From NCBI RefSeq assembly GCF_016859285.1, contig NC_053416.1, positions 1,142,501-1,206,500 of the forward strand: a DNA stretch of 64,000 bases, in the 5' to 3' direction. The notes under the pieces are model-generated. The model worked only from the letters and a program-made list of their open reading frames with translations, ran no database searches and had not been told where the DNA came from. The stretch comes from Xiphias gladius (lineage: Eukaryota > Chordata > Actinopteri > Istiophoriformes > Xiphiidae). Positions within the stretch are counted from its first letter, which is position 1, and each line of letters begins with the position of its first letter. This document shows, piece by piece, positions 1 to 10,799 of the stretch. A program made the translations under genes and the position numbers.

Positions 1-1354
1 ACGTGTATCATCAATTTAAATCTGTCCGTGAAAAGTGCTTGATTTGACTTTGACTTGATGTTTTAGAGTCTCAATTATTTGTTTTCTGCTCCCATATGTC
101 TTCTATCAGAACCTCAGTACATAATACACTGCTTTTGTGCACTAAAACAAAGTAAGAAAAAAGACAGAAAGAAGGATCTTGTTTTTTGTCCTGCCTGATC
201 AGAAAACAGTGTTACAGTAAATGAACTGTGACCAGGTATCATGATTTCCTTCCTTCGGATCAGGTTCAGCATCAGACTCCTTCCAGGAAGCCGGTAAAAA
301 CAGGTTTGTCATATGAGCAGAGAACCTGCAGATGCCACTGGCTGGTGTGACCCTGCGGGACATGCACACGTTACATGGAGGCTGCCAAATTCCTTACATC
401 GGCCTGCCCTTGTGAAATGTTCATGTCATATGAAAGTTGCCACCTTTCACTCATGAATACCGTTCATGCCAGCCCCTAACTGGAAATCATTAACCAGGAA
501 GGAGTTATTTTCCACACAGTGGTGATACAGCAGTGGGCGGTGAACGGGACTGGAGGTACGCTTGAAGTAAAAACATGACCTAGTTTTCTTCTTAATCTTG
601 GTTTGATAAGAAACGTTTAGGTGTTTAATTCAAGTTTCCTAACGCCGGATGTACAGGTAGCGTTCGCTATCTGACTCAAGTGCTTGCCAGTTGTAATGAG
701 TGAAAAGAGCAGGCAAAATATTTAGAACGCATCCACATCAGGATCGGCCTGCCCGGCGTGGCTGTGTGGGTCAGCGCAAACTAGAAAACCATGAATAGCG
801 CTAAGGTGAGTTGGGTTTTGTGTTGTAAGTGTCCCCATTTCCTTTTTTCATTTCAAGCGTCTCACATCAACAACTAACAGCTCAGACACATGAATGAATC
901 TTATTGATCAGCTACGAGCGAGACGAAACTTTTGTCGTCCACGCTCTCACACACAAAGTCGGGTTCTTTTCTGTCTTGATGCGTTTACTCTGAGCTGTTC
1001 GAGGTCAGATAGCAGTCCGATCCGCCCAGGACGCATTAAGCGACCGAGTGTAAAAGAGGTATGTGATGCTCCACACCTGGTCTTCATCAGCCAATCAGTG
1101 ACGAGCAGAAGAGCAGGTGTCTCTCTACACTAATCAAGGTACGGAAGCTTGGGCTTAAATGGTAAGACTTATTTTTGCGCACAAGTTGTTGCAGTTGATT
1201 CTGGCAAGTTGCAACGTTTTCTCTGATTCAAAGTGGTTTTGACGAGAACCCGCACCCTGGTAGAGACCGTTCATTCTGCTGTCACATCACACACACAGGA
1301 CAGGACCGGGCTGTTGGACAAAAGTATGGTTCACCGTCTCCTCGGCTGGCGTAC
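1..1354. other. slco2b1 intron sequence (left edge)
   Basis: Unique-looking sequence downstream of exon 4 of the transporter on the minus strand. I see no further OATP exon, no other gene and no recognisable transposon here. Confidence 0.5.
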
Positions 1355-1579
1355 CGAGGTAGAGCGGCGAGTTCCTCTTGCTGGCGTAGTCGTCGATGTA
1401 GGAGATGCCGAAGGGCTGGATGGGGACGGCTCCGATACCCAGCAGCAGCTGGCCCAACAGCAGCAGAAGGTACACGCCCTGCTGGGCGGGGCTCTCCTCC
1501 GGGCTGCAGCTCTGATTGGAGGATGAGGTGGTGAAGGGGCTTCCTGATAGGCAGAGGCCCGTGCTGTTATCGCTGGAGG
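1355..1579 (-). CDS. slco2b1: slco2b1 fourth coding exon
   Basis: 225 bases from acceptor TTTCCCAACAG to donor GTACGC, entering and leaving in phase 1. It encodes a serine-rich extracellular loop with potential N-glycosylation sites (DNST, NQSC), then [14 protein letters not shown] and the strongly conserved [13 protein letters not shown] stretch. No further exon is visible between here and position 1, so the next intron is longer than 1.35 kb. Confidence 0.9.
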
Positions 1580-2121
1580 CTGTTGGGAAACAGAGGGGAA
1601 GGTGAGTTTAAAACACGATGTCAGTCGGTTTAAGTGTCCCATCATCGATCGTGACCTAAATTTCTCCTGATAATCAACCCGACAGATCGTTCTCACTCCT
1701 GAGGGTTGCACTAGAGCGAAGGTCTGTAACTTTTAACTTCCACGGCCTGATGGGACTGGGTCTCTCGTTTTTGGAAATGACTTGATTCATGTCAGGTGAA
1801 GACCTGTAGCTCAGTCTAAGAAATCCTCTCAGACATGGGGTTTGCTAGATCTGCAAACGCGGACCCAGAAGTTGAGATACACTGTTACAGAGGTGTCTTG
1901 AGGACAGTTAAAGCTGTGTGTGTGTGTATGTGTGTGTGTGTGGTCTCACAGCTGATGTGGTCGGTGTATTCGTACGGTCCGTTCAAGAAGTGCGGCAGCG
2001 CCATTAGCAGCGAGGCGAGGCAGGCCAGCAGAGCTCCGCCGCCGATGAACCGCGGCCGGTGGACCCGACTGCCAAAGAAACTCACAAAGATGATGAGGAC
2101 TGTGTTCCCCACCTGGAAACA

Positions 2122-2153
<32 letters not shown>

Positions 2154-4360
2154 GCCAATGCACAGTGTTCTGATTAGAGGGAAATTGCCTCTATTTTCAT
2201 TTTTGACGGTAAAGTTAAAAAGAATCACACTGAGGAAAGTTAGGAGCCACTCTCACTGTTGTGGCTTCTCTTTTATGGCACGTATGAACAGAATGCATCA
2301 CACAGACCTACAGTAGCTGTCTTAGTTTAGCCACCTGTTTATTCTGGGCAGCGCTGTTGAATGCTTTACATTAGTCTACGAACATTCTGGGGAAAAGAAA
2401 GAGCATCATCTGCACGTCGGAGCAGCCGACGTGTATCCTACAATCAGCTGAAAAAGACTCAACATTCCTGAGAGAGGTTTCTGGTTTGGGATTTGTGGAT
2501 CCAAACGAAGCCACACATACACGGTCTGAGCAGTTGGAAATGGAAATGTATTGTTATACGTACTTTTAAAGTATCAAAGAAGACCTTGTCAAAGATAGGA
2601 TAGATTTGTGTCAGAACACGTCATTTGAAAAATGATTAAGGGGAAGAAAAACTAAAGGAGCAGAAAATGGAACAAACTGCAGAGAGTGTCTCTGCACTGA
2701 CCTCGTTGAAGGCTGCCAGGAGGCCCGACTTCTGGCTGGAGAAGCCATAGCGTCTCTCGATGGTGGAGATGGAGCTCTTCATGTAGCCAGACACCAGCAG
2801 CTGCGCCAGCTGCAGCAAACTGTGGCAAAACACGAAGAACTGCAGAGAGAAGAAGAAGAAGGAGGAGGAAGAAAGTTGGGTCAGGAAAAAGAAGAGGAGG
2901 GTCAATCAAGAGAACCGACATGGTGGTGGGGTCTGGCCATCTGCAGGTTTTTATCAGGTTAACATGAGCAAATCTGCATTAAGCAAACTCCCCATCAGAA
3001 AGCAATTGGAGTAAACTGCGGTAACAACAACAGCAAACAAAGACGGGAGCTTAAACATTAAAAGTGTGTGAGCTCAGTTGAGTTATGTGACCAGCTCGTT
3101 TGAGAGGAAGTGTTTACATGTTGTGACCTGAGAGAACAATACCAGGATGGACCTCAGGATGAGACGTTTGTCGGCGAAGCTGAGCGCAGGTTTCGGTGAA
3201 AGCAGCAAAACCTCCGTGCATCAAGTCCCATCGATTACAGTGTTTGGAGAGCTTCACTTACAAGTGGATAGATCCACCTCGTACAAAATACCTGGAGTCC
3301 TCTACTCCTATTTCTACTTCTCCCCCGAATCGTTGTCTAAATCTAAAATGTTGCTGCGTGTTTCAGCAGTAAGCAAAATCCCCGCCGAGAGCCACTTACA
3401 CGAGGGCGAAGTGAATGAGTAACGGAAAAAGGAAACGGACTTCAGTCCAAATGTCAGTGTAATCGAGACAGAACAATAAACAGATAACAGCAGATTCTGA
3501 TTCTTCACCTCAGGGTGGTAGATTTATTAGCGTTACTGAGTCCTTCCACTTTGGCTGACGGCCTGCTGGGACATTTTAGTCCGTGCAGTCATTTGTCAGC
3601 CGACTGTTACTCTAAACCGCGGTTGTTTATCTCTTTTTTTTCTTGGAAACAATATTAAAACACACGGCTTTAAATATGTTTTACAGACCAGATGTGAGTA
3701 AGTAATTCATAATTCCAACAATAATCATCTCACACATGCCAATGGAAGGACGCAGTGTGATTCATGAGCTCTATACTCAGTTAAAACTAACAGTCCTGCA
3801 ATAGATCCTCCCTTCACCAAGGTTATAATGTTCCGTTTTCTGTTTGAAGAGCTAAGACTGGATTAGTTTTAGCTGGTTGTGCTAATAAACTGGATGCTGA
3901 GTGTATTCTGTACAGAAGTGGCACAGAGAATTTGACAATAGCGTGTCAATCTCTGAAAAAGAGCTTCAATGGTGAACCAGTCTCCATAATAAAAATCGGA
4001 GGTTTTTCCGTACGAATGTTCTCATCACTTTTAGAAGTTTGGAATTTTCACTGCCCAATTTATGGAGAATTTCCGGCCTGTTTTTTACGAGGTAGTTTAC
4101 TTTTGAAAATCCTTCTGACTCGACCTTCGGCGGGCGAATGTGAAAACGCTGCACATGCATTATTCTGCTCAGTGAAGGTCAAATATCCGAGAGGAGGAGG
4201 CTTAAAAACCAGACGTAGTTCCCCAATCAAAGAGAGTCAAGCAGCCAGCTCTGGATGTGAAGCAGAGACAAACCTTGATGCTGTTGAAAGGACTCCGGTG
4301 GCGAGAAGAAGGTCGCGACCCTGCCGGGTCAGAGTTCACGTTGAGGTCGTTGGCCCCCAT
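1355..4360 (-). CDS. slco2b1: slco2b1, 5' part (four coding exons), organic anion transporter OATP2B1-like
   Basis: Sodium-independent organic anion transporter of the plasma membrane (OATP family, 12 membrane segments, major facilitator fold). Four exons read on the minus strand with consensus splice sites and matching phases: 4360-4274, 2839-2702, 2112-1950 and 1579-1355. Together they encode about 212 residues from the start methionine. Family landmarks are [18 protein letters not shown] (TM1 entry), [40 protein letters not shown] (OATP signature loop), [12 protein letters not shown] and [17 protein letters not shown]. The residues around TM1-TM2 fit SLCO2B1 better than SLCO2A1, which is why the symbol was chosen; SLCO2A1 or another OATP2 paralogue is the alternative. 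The remaining two thirds of the protein must lie left of the window. No break was seen. The reading of exons and splice sites is direct; substrate and membrane location follow from the family. Confidence 0.87.
1915..1943. repeat. (TG)n microsatellite beside slco2b1 exon 3 donor
   Basis: About 14 TG units with one TA interruption. On the coding strand this is a CA tract starting a few bases after the exon 3 donor. Confidence 0.95.
1950..2112 (-). CDS. slco2b1: slco2b1 third coding exon
   Basis: 163 bases: 54 codons plus one base, from [10 protein letters not shown] to YTDHIS, with the OATP motif [11 protein letters not shown]. Acceptor TTTCCAG, donor GTGAGA. The exon is bracketed by a TG-repeat before the acceptor and a CA-repeat after the donor (coding strand). 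Skipping this exon would shift the reading frame. Confidence 0.9.
2125..2153. repeat. (AC)n microsatellite beside slco2b1 exon 3 acceptor
   Basis: Uninterrupted AC tract of 29 bases. On the coding strand it is a TG tract followed by TTTGTGTTTCCAG, so it occupies the place of the polypyrimidine tract. Confidence 0.95.
2702..2839 (-). CDS. slco2b1: slco2b1 second coding exon
   Basis: 46 codons in phase 0, from [10 protein letters not shown] to SGLLAAFNE, covering TM1 and the first loop. The acceptor is TCTCTCTGCAG and the donor is GTCAGT. Both agree with the neighbouring exons. Confidence 0.9.
2840..4273. other. slco2b1 intron 1
   Basis: Intron of 1.43 kb between the first two coding exons of the transporter. 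A possible fragment of a fish interspersed repeat lies near 3790-3840 (it resembles the element at about 40155-40400). Otherwise I see nothing in it. Confidence 0.7.
4274..4360 (-). CDS. slco2b1: slco2b1 first coding exon
   Basis: Codes for 29 residues, beginning [10 protein letters not shown] and ending SPFNSIK, then a GTTTGT donor in phase 0. Joined to the next exon it gives the unbroken family sequence [18 protein letters not shown], which fixes both the exon and the start codon. A CTCTTCAG acceptor-like site lies about 25 bases before the ATG, so a separate noncoding exon upstream is likely. Confidence 0.88.
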
Positions 4361-4481
4361 GATTTAAATTCTACCGCAAGGAGACTGAAGAGCAAAACGA
4401 GGCCTGTAAAACACACACACACACACACATTGCATGTCACAGGTTAAACGTACACCGACATCTAACTGTTAATAGTATCCA

Positions 4482-4486
4482 GCGCG

Positions 4487-4564
<78 letters not shown>
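4482..4564. repeat. Alternating purine-pyrimidine tract, mostly (CA)36
   Basis: A GCGCGTGCGCG start runs straight into about 36 CA units, 83 bases of strict purine-pyrimidine alternation. It sits about 120 bp upstream of the slco2b1 start codon. Shorter CA tracts flank it near 4411-4430 and 4657-4679. Confidence 0.95.
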
Positions 4565-4567
<3 letters not shown>

Positions 4568-6040
4568 ACAATCACCTGAAGAATGAAAAACCACTGTTCA
4601 GTTCCTGCTGGTGTAACACAGCGACTTTAATAGCACGAACTCAAACTCAGCCCAGACACACACACACACACACACACACTGCCCTGTTCCTTTCACACAC
4701 TCGTGTCGCAGTCATTCTGTACAAACACGGCTGCAGTTTTCTAGAATCGCTGAGCTCATACAGAACGTATGTGCACACGCTGTGTGTTTAAACAAAGAGA
4801 GGGAGGCTGAGCGAGATAAGAAGTGAGTGAAAGCTGGTGGCCGTGGGTAGACCGAGGTCTGGGTGAAAGCCAAAAGGAAAAGCGGGACATTTTCAACCAG
4901 GGGGAGAAAAACAAAATGCAGAGAGAGGTGGGGCATTCGCTGACAGCCTCCAACAGTTTGACAACTCTCTCTCCTGGACCGTTGGATGGTTGGTCACTTT
5001 ATATCAACATTTTAGCATGCTAGTCAAAAATGTAAACACGTACTGTACACCTTACCACGCTGACTAAACCCAGCCGGCGTGAAGAACCACAGACCAGCAA
5101 CAATCAAACATTTGCACAACAGCAATAATTGTGTTGCCTGCGTGAGTGTGTCTCAGAAATCCTCCTCAGGTTTTCCCATTCTCAGAGCAAATTCAGTTCA
5201 GTTCTGATGCTCAGAAATACAGGAAAGAAAGGCAGCACTTTTCTGGACGTCTTCCTGTTTGACATTTATAGGCTGTAAATAAACACACCGTAATGTAGCT
5301 GCGAGCAGCTATAAGAACATGTGTTTACTAACGTTCAGTATTTGCTCTAACTTCTCCTGTGAAGACATATTTTATGATTATTACAGCTGCTTCACTATAT
5401 CGTTGTGTTGCACTATATGGAGTCTACGGCCAGGCTAGCTCCGGTTTGTGCCTCGCGTATTAGCATTACATTTGCGTCGATGAAGGTTGTTTAAGTCGCC
5501 GGCTGCAGTCTTTGTTTGGCTTAGGAAACAAAGTCACAACTAAGGAAGTGGATTAAACCAATATTTTTTCATCCAGACAGTTGGAGTCTTTGAGGACTTT
5601 GGAAATATCTTCAGAACAGCAGTAAATGTCGTTAAACCACCTTCTGGGATTTCAAACTTTTCTGAGTTTTGCACACTTAAACACGTCCTTGTATCTCATA
5701 CATTCATTGCAGTATCCAACAAGTTAGAGCAATGTTGCTCTCTTTCCTCGTATCATGCAGGGCTATCACTGACACTGATATTTCTGAATTTGGACGCAAC
5801 CATTTTGTTAGTCCACAGAAATAACGGGGACACAGAAAAGGAAAGAAGACCCTGGAAGAGAAAAAGAAAAGAAAGGTGGTGGTAATCAACCTCAGAGGAG
5901 CAGGTAGGAAGCAGCAGAGGAATGTCAGGGAAATAAAAGCCAGTCACTGGTTGTTTAATCTGTTCTGAGTCCAAACACGACCAGCCAGGTGCCGTACTGT
6001 TATTAATGACAGCAGCATCTGCAAATCTAAAGACTTTCCC
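4565..6040. other. Intergenic, nothing recognised
   Basis: A short CA tract near 4657-4679, otherwise no gene, RNA or named repeat that I can support. Confidence 0.4.
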
Positions 6041-6059
6041 ATCAGCCTCAGCTGTTCTT

Positions 6060-6190
6060 TGCGTTTAGGTCTAAGTAGCTAATGTTTGCACGCTAGCAAC
6101 TTAAACCAAGATGCTGGGCATGGTAACCATCACAACCACGAAACACCAGCACGTTAGCACGCTGATGTTAGCATTTAGCTCAAGGCGGCC
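6060..6190. repeat. Interspersed fish repeat (GTTAGCA/GCTAGC-rich type)
   Basis: Contains the phrase AGCACGCTGATGTTAGCATT followed by TAGCTCAAGG, typical of a short dispersed repeat abundant in percomorph genomes. Ends are not defined. Confidence 0.6.
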
Positions 6191-6955
6191 TGACTGAGCC
6201 GCTGCTGTCGCTGCAGGTTTCGACCCTTGTTTTTAGCTACAGTCAGTTGATTCTGAACGTTAAGTAAAACTCCAAACCATACGTTGGACTCTGAGTGCAT
6301 TTACTGCAGAATTGGAGGAAGAAGAAGTGTGTCGGAAAACCGGACACTGCCATTAATGCTGCCGTGCAACAGAGGTGCAATAATCCGGAACCTTTAAACC
6401 CACAGAGATCAGTGCATCTGCGTTTTATTCCACAATGAATGACAAATGAAAACAGTGAGCTGAGGCTCCGAGATTGTTTTCATTCTCTTTGATTAGTTTA
6501 ATAGAGATTTTACAGCAGCATCTAGTGGCCATTGGAGGAACTGCAGAGTGGCTGCACCGCTGTGGCCGTTTTCTCTCTGTGACCTTCACTAGACTGAAGG
6601 AAACTTCGGCTTCTACCAGCAGCCTGTCTAAGTCATGCTGATGGTCGGTCCCCAGAAAATTCCATAGACCTGACGGACCCGTCTGAAAGCTGCATCACTG
6701 AGCTCAGCTCGGATTCTATTTCAGCCCCAGCATGGTCCCAGGTCACTATGCTGACTGGGTGAGGGCTGCTCCAGGATATAAAGGCTTTAAAATGAGCTCA
6801 AACTTTTGGTTTTGGTTTAGTTACAAACAAACTGATGGTCTGAGATTATGTGATTGTTTTCTTGTCGAAACATTAAAGCACAAAATCTTAATTTACAAAC
6901 TTATTGTAGAATATTTAAGCTTTGATTTACAAAACAGTATTTTTCTCTCTGGAAC
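6191..6955. other. Intergenic, nothing recognised
   Basis: No gene, RNA or repeat that I can support in this stretch. Confidence 0.35.
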
Positions 6956-6957
6956 GT

Positions 6958-7070
6958 AGTGACTTTACAGTGTAAAGTAGCATGAAATGGAAATACCTCA
7001 TTAAAGTACAATTACATCAAACGTCTAGTAAGTAAAGCACTTGAGTGAAGGTACTTTCCACCACTGACAA
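6958..7070. repeat. Interspersed fish repeat (ACTTTCCACCACTG end)
   Basis: AAGTAGCATGAAATGGAAAT followed by AAAGTACAATTAC and ending GGTACTTTCCACCACTG is a familiar percomorph dispersed repeat. A related fragment in the other orientation appears near 35795-35820. Confidence 0.65.
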
Positions 7071-7700
7071 TGTGTCCATGTAGGACCTGCAAACATCAAC
7101 ACAGCAGCAGCTTTCATTCATGAACAACAGAGGGTCTGTCAGGATGTCACTCAGCAGGCAGCAGGAGAGTCAATAAATCAGTGTTTTGTTGTAAAGTCAG
7201 AGAACCAGAAACTGTCCTGCTTTTCCAGAGCAGCTCCAATAAAGCCGAAGAGTCTCATTAGTCCCAGTAAAAAGCCTGAAACATCCCGGAGAGAAGAGGC
7301 AGAAGAGATTCATTCAGACTCACTGTGACTGCAGCAGATCAGTTTCTTTTCCTCCCCCTCTCACGTTACTGCAGCTCAGATTTTCTCTCGTGGTGTTTTC
7401 CTAAGTCGTCAAGAGCTTTGAGCTCGCTGACACTCCTCCGGCTCTGCTGAGAGGGAGGAACTGGAATTTGACCCTGTTGCTGAATGCAGGACTTTGGTCT
7501 GAAAAAACAAAAACTTAAAGAAGAAGTCAGAGAATGAGCTTTCAGACCCATCAGTTTAGTCCTGCAACCTGTAAATAGGAGAAAAACGAGGATTCAAACA
7601 AGTTTCCCTACAAAAACCAAATCAATCAGCAATTTTTTAGGCTCTGACTTTTATCTCACTCTCTTGCTTGTTTCTTTATTTCTAGTCCATCTGTGATTAA
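7071..7700. other. Intergenic, nothing recognised
   Basis: No supported gene. A 61-codon open frame on the minus strand (7366-7551) resembles nothing I know and was not called. Confidence 0.35.
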
Positions 7701-7704
7701 ATCA

Positions 7705-7860
7705 CAGCTTTACACTTTGGTCCAGACTGGAACGCCTCGACAACTATTTGATGGATTGCCATGAAGCTTTCGTACAGATGTTCATGGTCCCCAGGGGATG
7801 ATTTGTAATAATATAGGTGATCCTCTGACATTTCGTCCGTTTTGATTTAAAATATTTTGT
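7705..7860 (+). repeat. Interspersed fish repeat (TGGATTGCCATGAA type)
   Basis: TTTGGTCCAGACTGGAACG, then CAACTATTTGATGGATTGCC, then TTCATGGTCCCCAGGGGATG is a dispersed repeat found throughout percomorph genomes. Inverted copies occur near 37541-37900, 38050-38530 and 43525-43660. Confidence 0.7.
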
Positions 7861-10735
7861 TTAAAAAGGAACAGCACGTGGAATTGAACTAAGACACACG
7901 AAAAAAGGACAAGACCAGAGTCACAGTCTGGTTGAGACAATAGAAGCTTTCCCTATTTTTTCAGGGTTTGCTCTTGTTTCTCAACCCGTGTTTAATCTTC
8001 TGTGTCGGTATAGAATCTATCATTTCTGGCACTGATGTTTGAACCGGTAGAGGTGCTTCTGACTTCCATTTCAGCGTTACACGCTGCTCGCCAATGATAG
8101 CATGAGGTTTCAGTAACGTTAACAGCGTCGCCAAAACTTGGGAAAAAATCAGACAGATTCGTTGTCATCGTTCTCAGCCGCCGTACGTTCCCTCAGCTTC
8201 CTGTCTGTGTTTGTCGGTCAGGTTGTGTCACTTTTTTCAGAACTGCTATATTATTGATTGTATCTTCGCTTCCTGTTATCATCCACTTCTGATTGTATGT
8301 TGTCAGGTTTTGACTGTTTTCACTGTCTGCTTTAGCATGTTTCTGTTTCATATTATACACTCTAGCTCATAGGTGTGACTTCAGTTGGGGGGATGGGGAC
8401 GTCCCGCCAACTTTTCCACAGCGAGTTTGATGTCCTCACTAAAATCTCGGTGGGGACGGTGTCCTCTGACTGTCCAGCTGCTAAAATCCAGATGAGAGAA
8501 GAAGCAGTGCGTTTAGCGTGGTGCAGCGTGCTCCGTGGACTCTTTCAGTTTTCGCCCTGGGTTTCGTCTTTCAGGCTAAATGTGCTCTGACACTGAGCTG
8601 ACAGAGCAGTCGTGTGACCAGCAGGTGCCGCTGTCAAATCCAATGGTCTTTAACCTGCCAGCAGGTTTTTTCTCGCTTCCTGCCCTCTAATGAGGAACTT
8701 CTGCCCTAAAATGGCTGTAACTTTGGAAAATATGCACTTGATCCGAAGCCTCCTAGGAGGCTCAGATCAACATCTGAACACACATTCTCATTCTGTTTTA
8801 CACAGGCGTCAATTCAACTGAATGGTCGTTTTGGAGGCCGCAGTCTGCGGCGCTGTCGTTATACGACGGGCATTTTCTCTTATTCTGTCCAACGCAATTG
8901 ATATCAGTGAGGCGAAACTAAATAACAGAAACACCTCTCGGTATCATGCAGTACAGCTCAACTGCAGCAGAAACTACCTCCCCGGCAGTGATCGCACAGG
9001 TGAGTCAACACACAGTTTCAACACAAACTGGACATTATGACCTTCATGAAGGAGGATTTGCTGCAAGACTGTGGGACTAGACTGCAGGACTTTTTTGGCT
9101 CGGTGTACCTGATAAACTGGACACTGAGAGTATGGTGAAGGAGGTCCGGCTAAAAAAAAAAAAATCACCGAAGAGGTGTGAAAACCCAAATCAGATCACA
9201 TCAGCGCAGACTGTTTGAGACATTTTGCCGACTGAAAGACTGATTCCAGCTTCACTGGTGCAGAAGAAAAGATAATTATAAAGCAACTGAAAGTTTGTTT
9301 CAAATCCTCCTGATTTGCCTGGACAAACATTTGTAATCTAATGTTGTTTCCAGATGTAAAGATGACATCACCCACAGTGAATCGTCTTTTTTTTCCTGTA
9401 ATGATACACAGAGGATGCAGAGTAATTACTGGGTCTCTGTGCTAGTGTAGATATGTGTGTTTCTGTTTACATCCACTAAAACATACAGGGTGTTCACCAC
9501 GAAGCCCTGGAGAAGAAACCTGAAGATTTAGATTTAAAGAGCACTGATAGTGTTTCTGCTGTTTACAACACTTTTTCAAAACTGCACGGAGTTCCCCGGC
9601 ACAAAACACAAAGTGGGGGCAGAGCGCCTTTAGCAACATCTGCTGAGTCGTCTGGAAAAATCTGCTGAGTCGAAACATGTCAAGATTCTGACGCTCGAAC
9701 CCACCGAGCGAGTCCTCAGCAGTTAAATGTATTAATGCTGGTGTTGTATCCATGTGGTTCTAGCAGCATTTACATCGTGCTGCCAACTCTTCAGCATTTG
9801 AACATGCAACTATAAACAGAAAAACATTTACTTCATTTCTCACACCCCCCAGAAATGTGATTTTGTTCAGTCGGCCCAGGTGTGGGGTCTGTATTGCGCA
9901 CACTGCTGAAGAAATAACACACAATATTTTAAAAGTTACTTGTGAAACATTGAAAGAAACTTACGTGACCTCCTCATGTTTATTCTGCACAGACCCTACA
10001 GGGGCTCACTGTGTTTGTGGTTAGAAACTCAAAGTTTGTTTCAGCTGTTGCATGTTGGGAGCTCAGGGGACTGCACTGCCCCCTAATGGTGTGTTCCAGT
10101 TACCACAGCAGCCAGTAATGAGTGTTAGTGTTTCTGGAACAAAGGGGATCATTAATGAGGTCCACTGTGAGCTGCTTTCTAACCAAACACTTCTCAACAG
10201 TGTCTGATGGTAATTAGCCCTCTGAGAGCAGAGAGACAGGCCCAGTGATGGATGCGTATCAGGACTCAGAGGATCACACTGAGTGCAGGAGGCAGTGAAG
10301 AAAGCTCCCGGGATCTGCAGGGACCCACTTCACTGACGGGGCACGATGAACCTCTGGCTGCTGAGAAACTGGCCTACACTGCATCAAACAGGAAAAAGAG
10401 CTAGAAACAGATCAGTCTAACGACATGTAGAAGTGCATCATTTTGGGAAATCCATATGTTTTCTTTGTTCCCTACAGTCAGATGACAAGATATCAGTCAG
10501 CCTGGCTTTGCATAAAGACGGGAAGCAGTGGGAATTGACAGGTGGATTATTTCTCTTTCGATGGAACTGTTTCCCCCTGCTTCCAGGCTTTGTGCTAAGC
10601 TAGGCTAAACATATTCTGGACACAGAGATGAAAAAACAAGAGCAGTTGCTGTCATATGCACTTTGGTGTAAGGGATGTAGAGCTGTGTTTGTGTCAGAAA
10701 AACCGAAAATAAAAATAAGCGTACTGTGTATTTGT
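7861..10735. other. Intergenic, nothing recognised
   Basis: 2.9 kb with no open frame that resembles a known family and no repeat I can name. Confidence 0.4.
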
Positions 10736-10789
10736 CCGTGTATTTGTGACATATGACATTGACAGCGTCATAAGTCACAAATACACGGA
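10735..10789. repeat. Near-perfect inverted repeat (hairpin)
   Basis: Two 23-base arms (10735-10757 and 10767-10789) with one mismatch and a 9-base spacer. The arm core is CCGTGTATTTGTGAC. No flanking feature explains it. Confidence 0.9.
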
Positions 10790-10799
10790 TACACACCTT

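Noticed and set aside
1-1354. Further slco2b1 exon near the left edge
   Set aside because: Checked for the residues that should follow PLYLG in OATPs; no match with splice sites was found.
3932-4447. 171-codon open frame on the plus strand
   Set aside because: It lies antisense to the first coding exon of slco2b1, ends in a CA repeat and has no family motif.
4482-4564. CRISPR-like array or telomere repeat
   Set aside because: It is a plain dinucleotide repeat; no spaced repeats are found anywhere in the window.
4486-4791. Open frame of histidine-threonine repeats
   Set aside because: Simple translation of the CA microsatellite.
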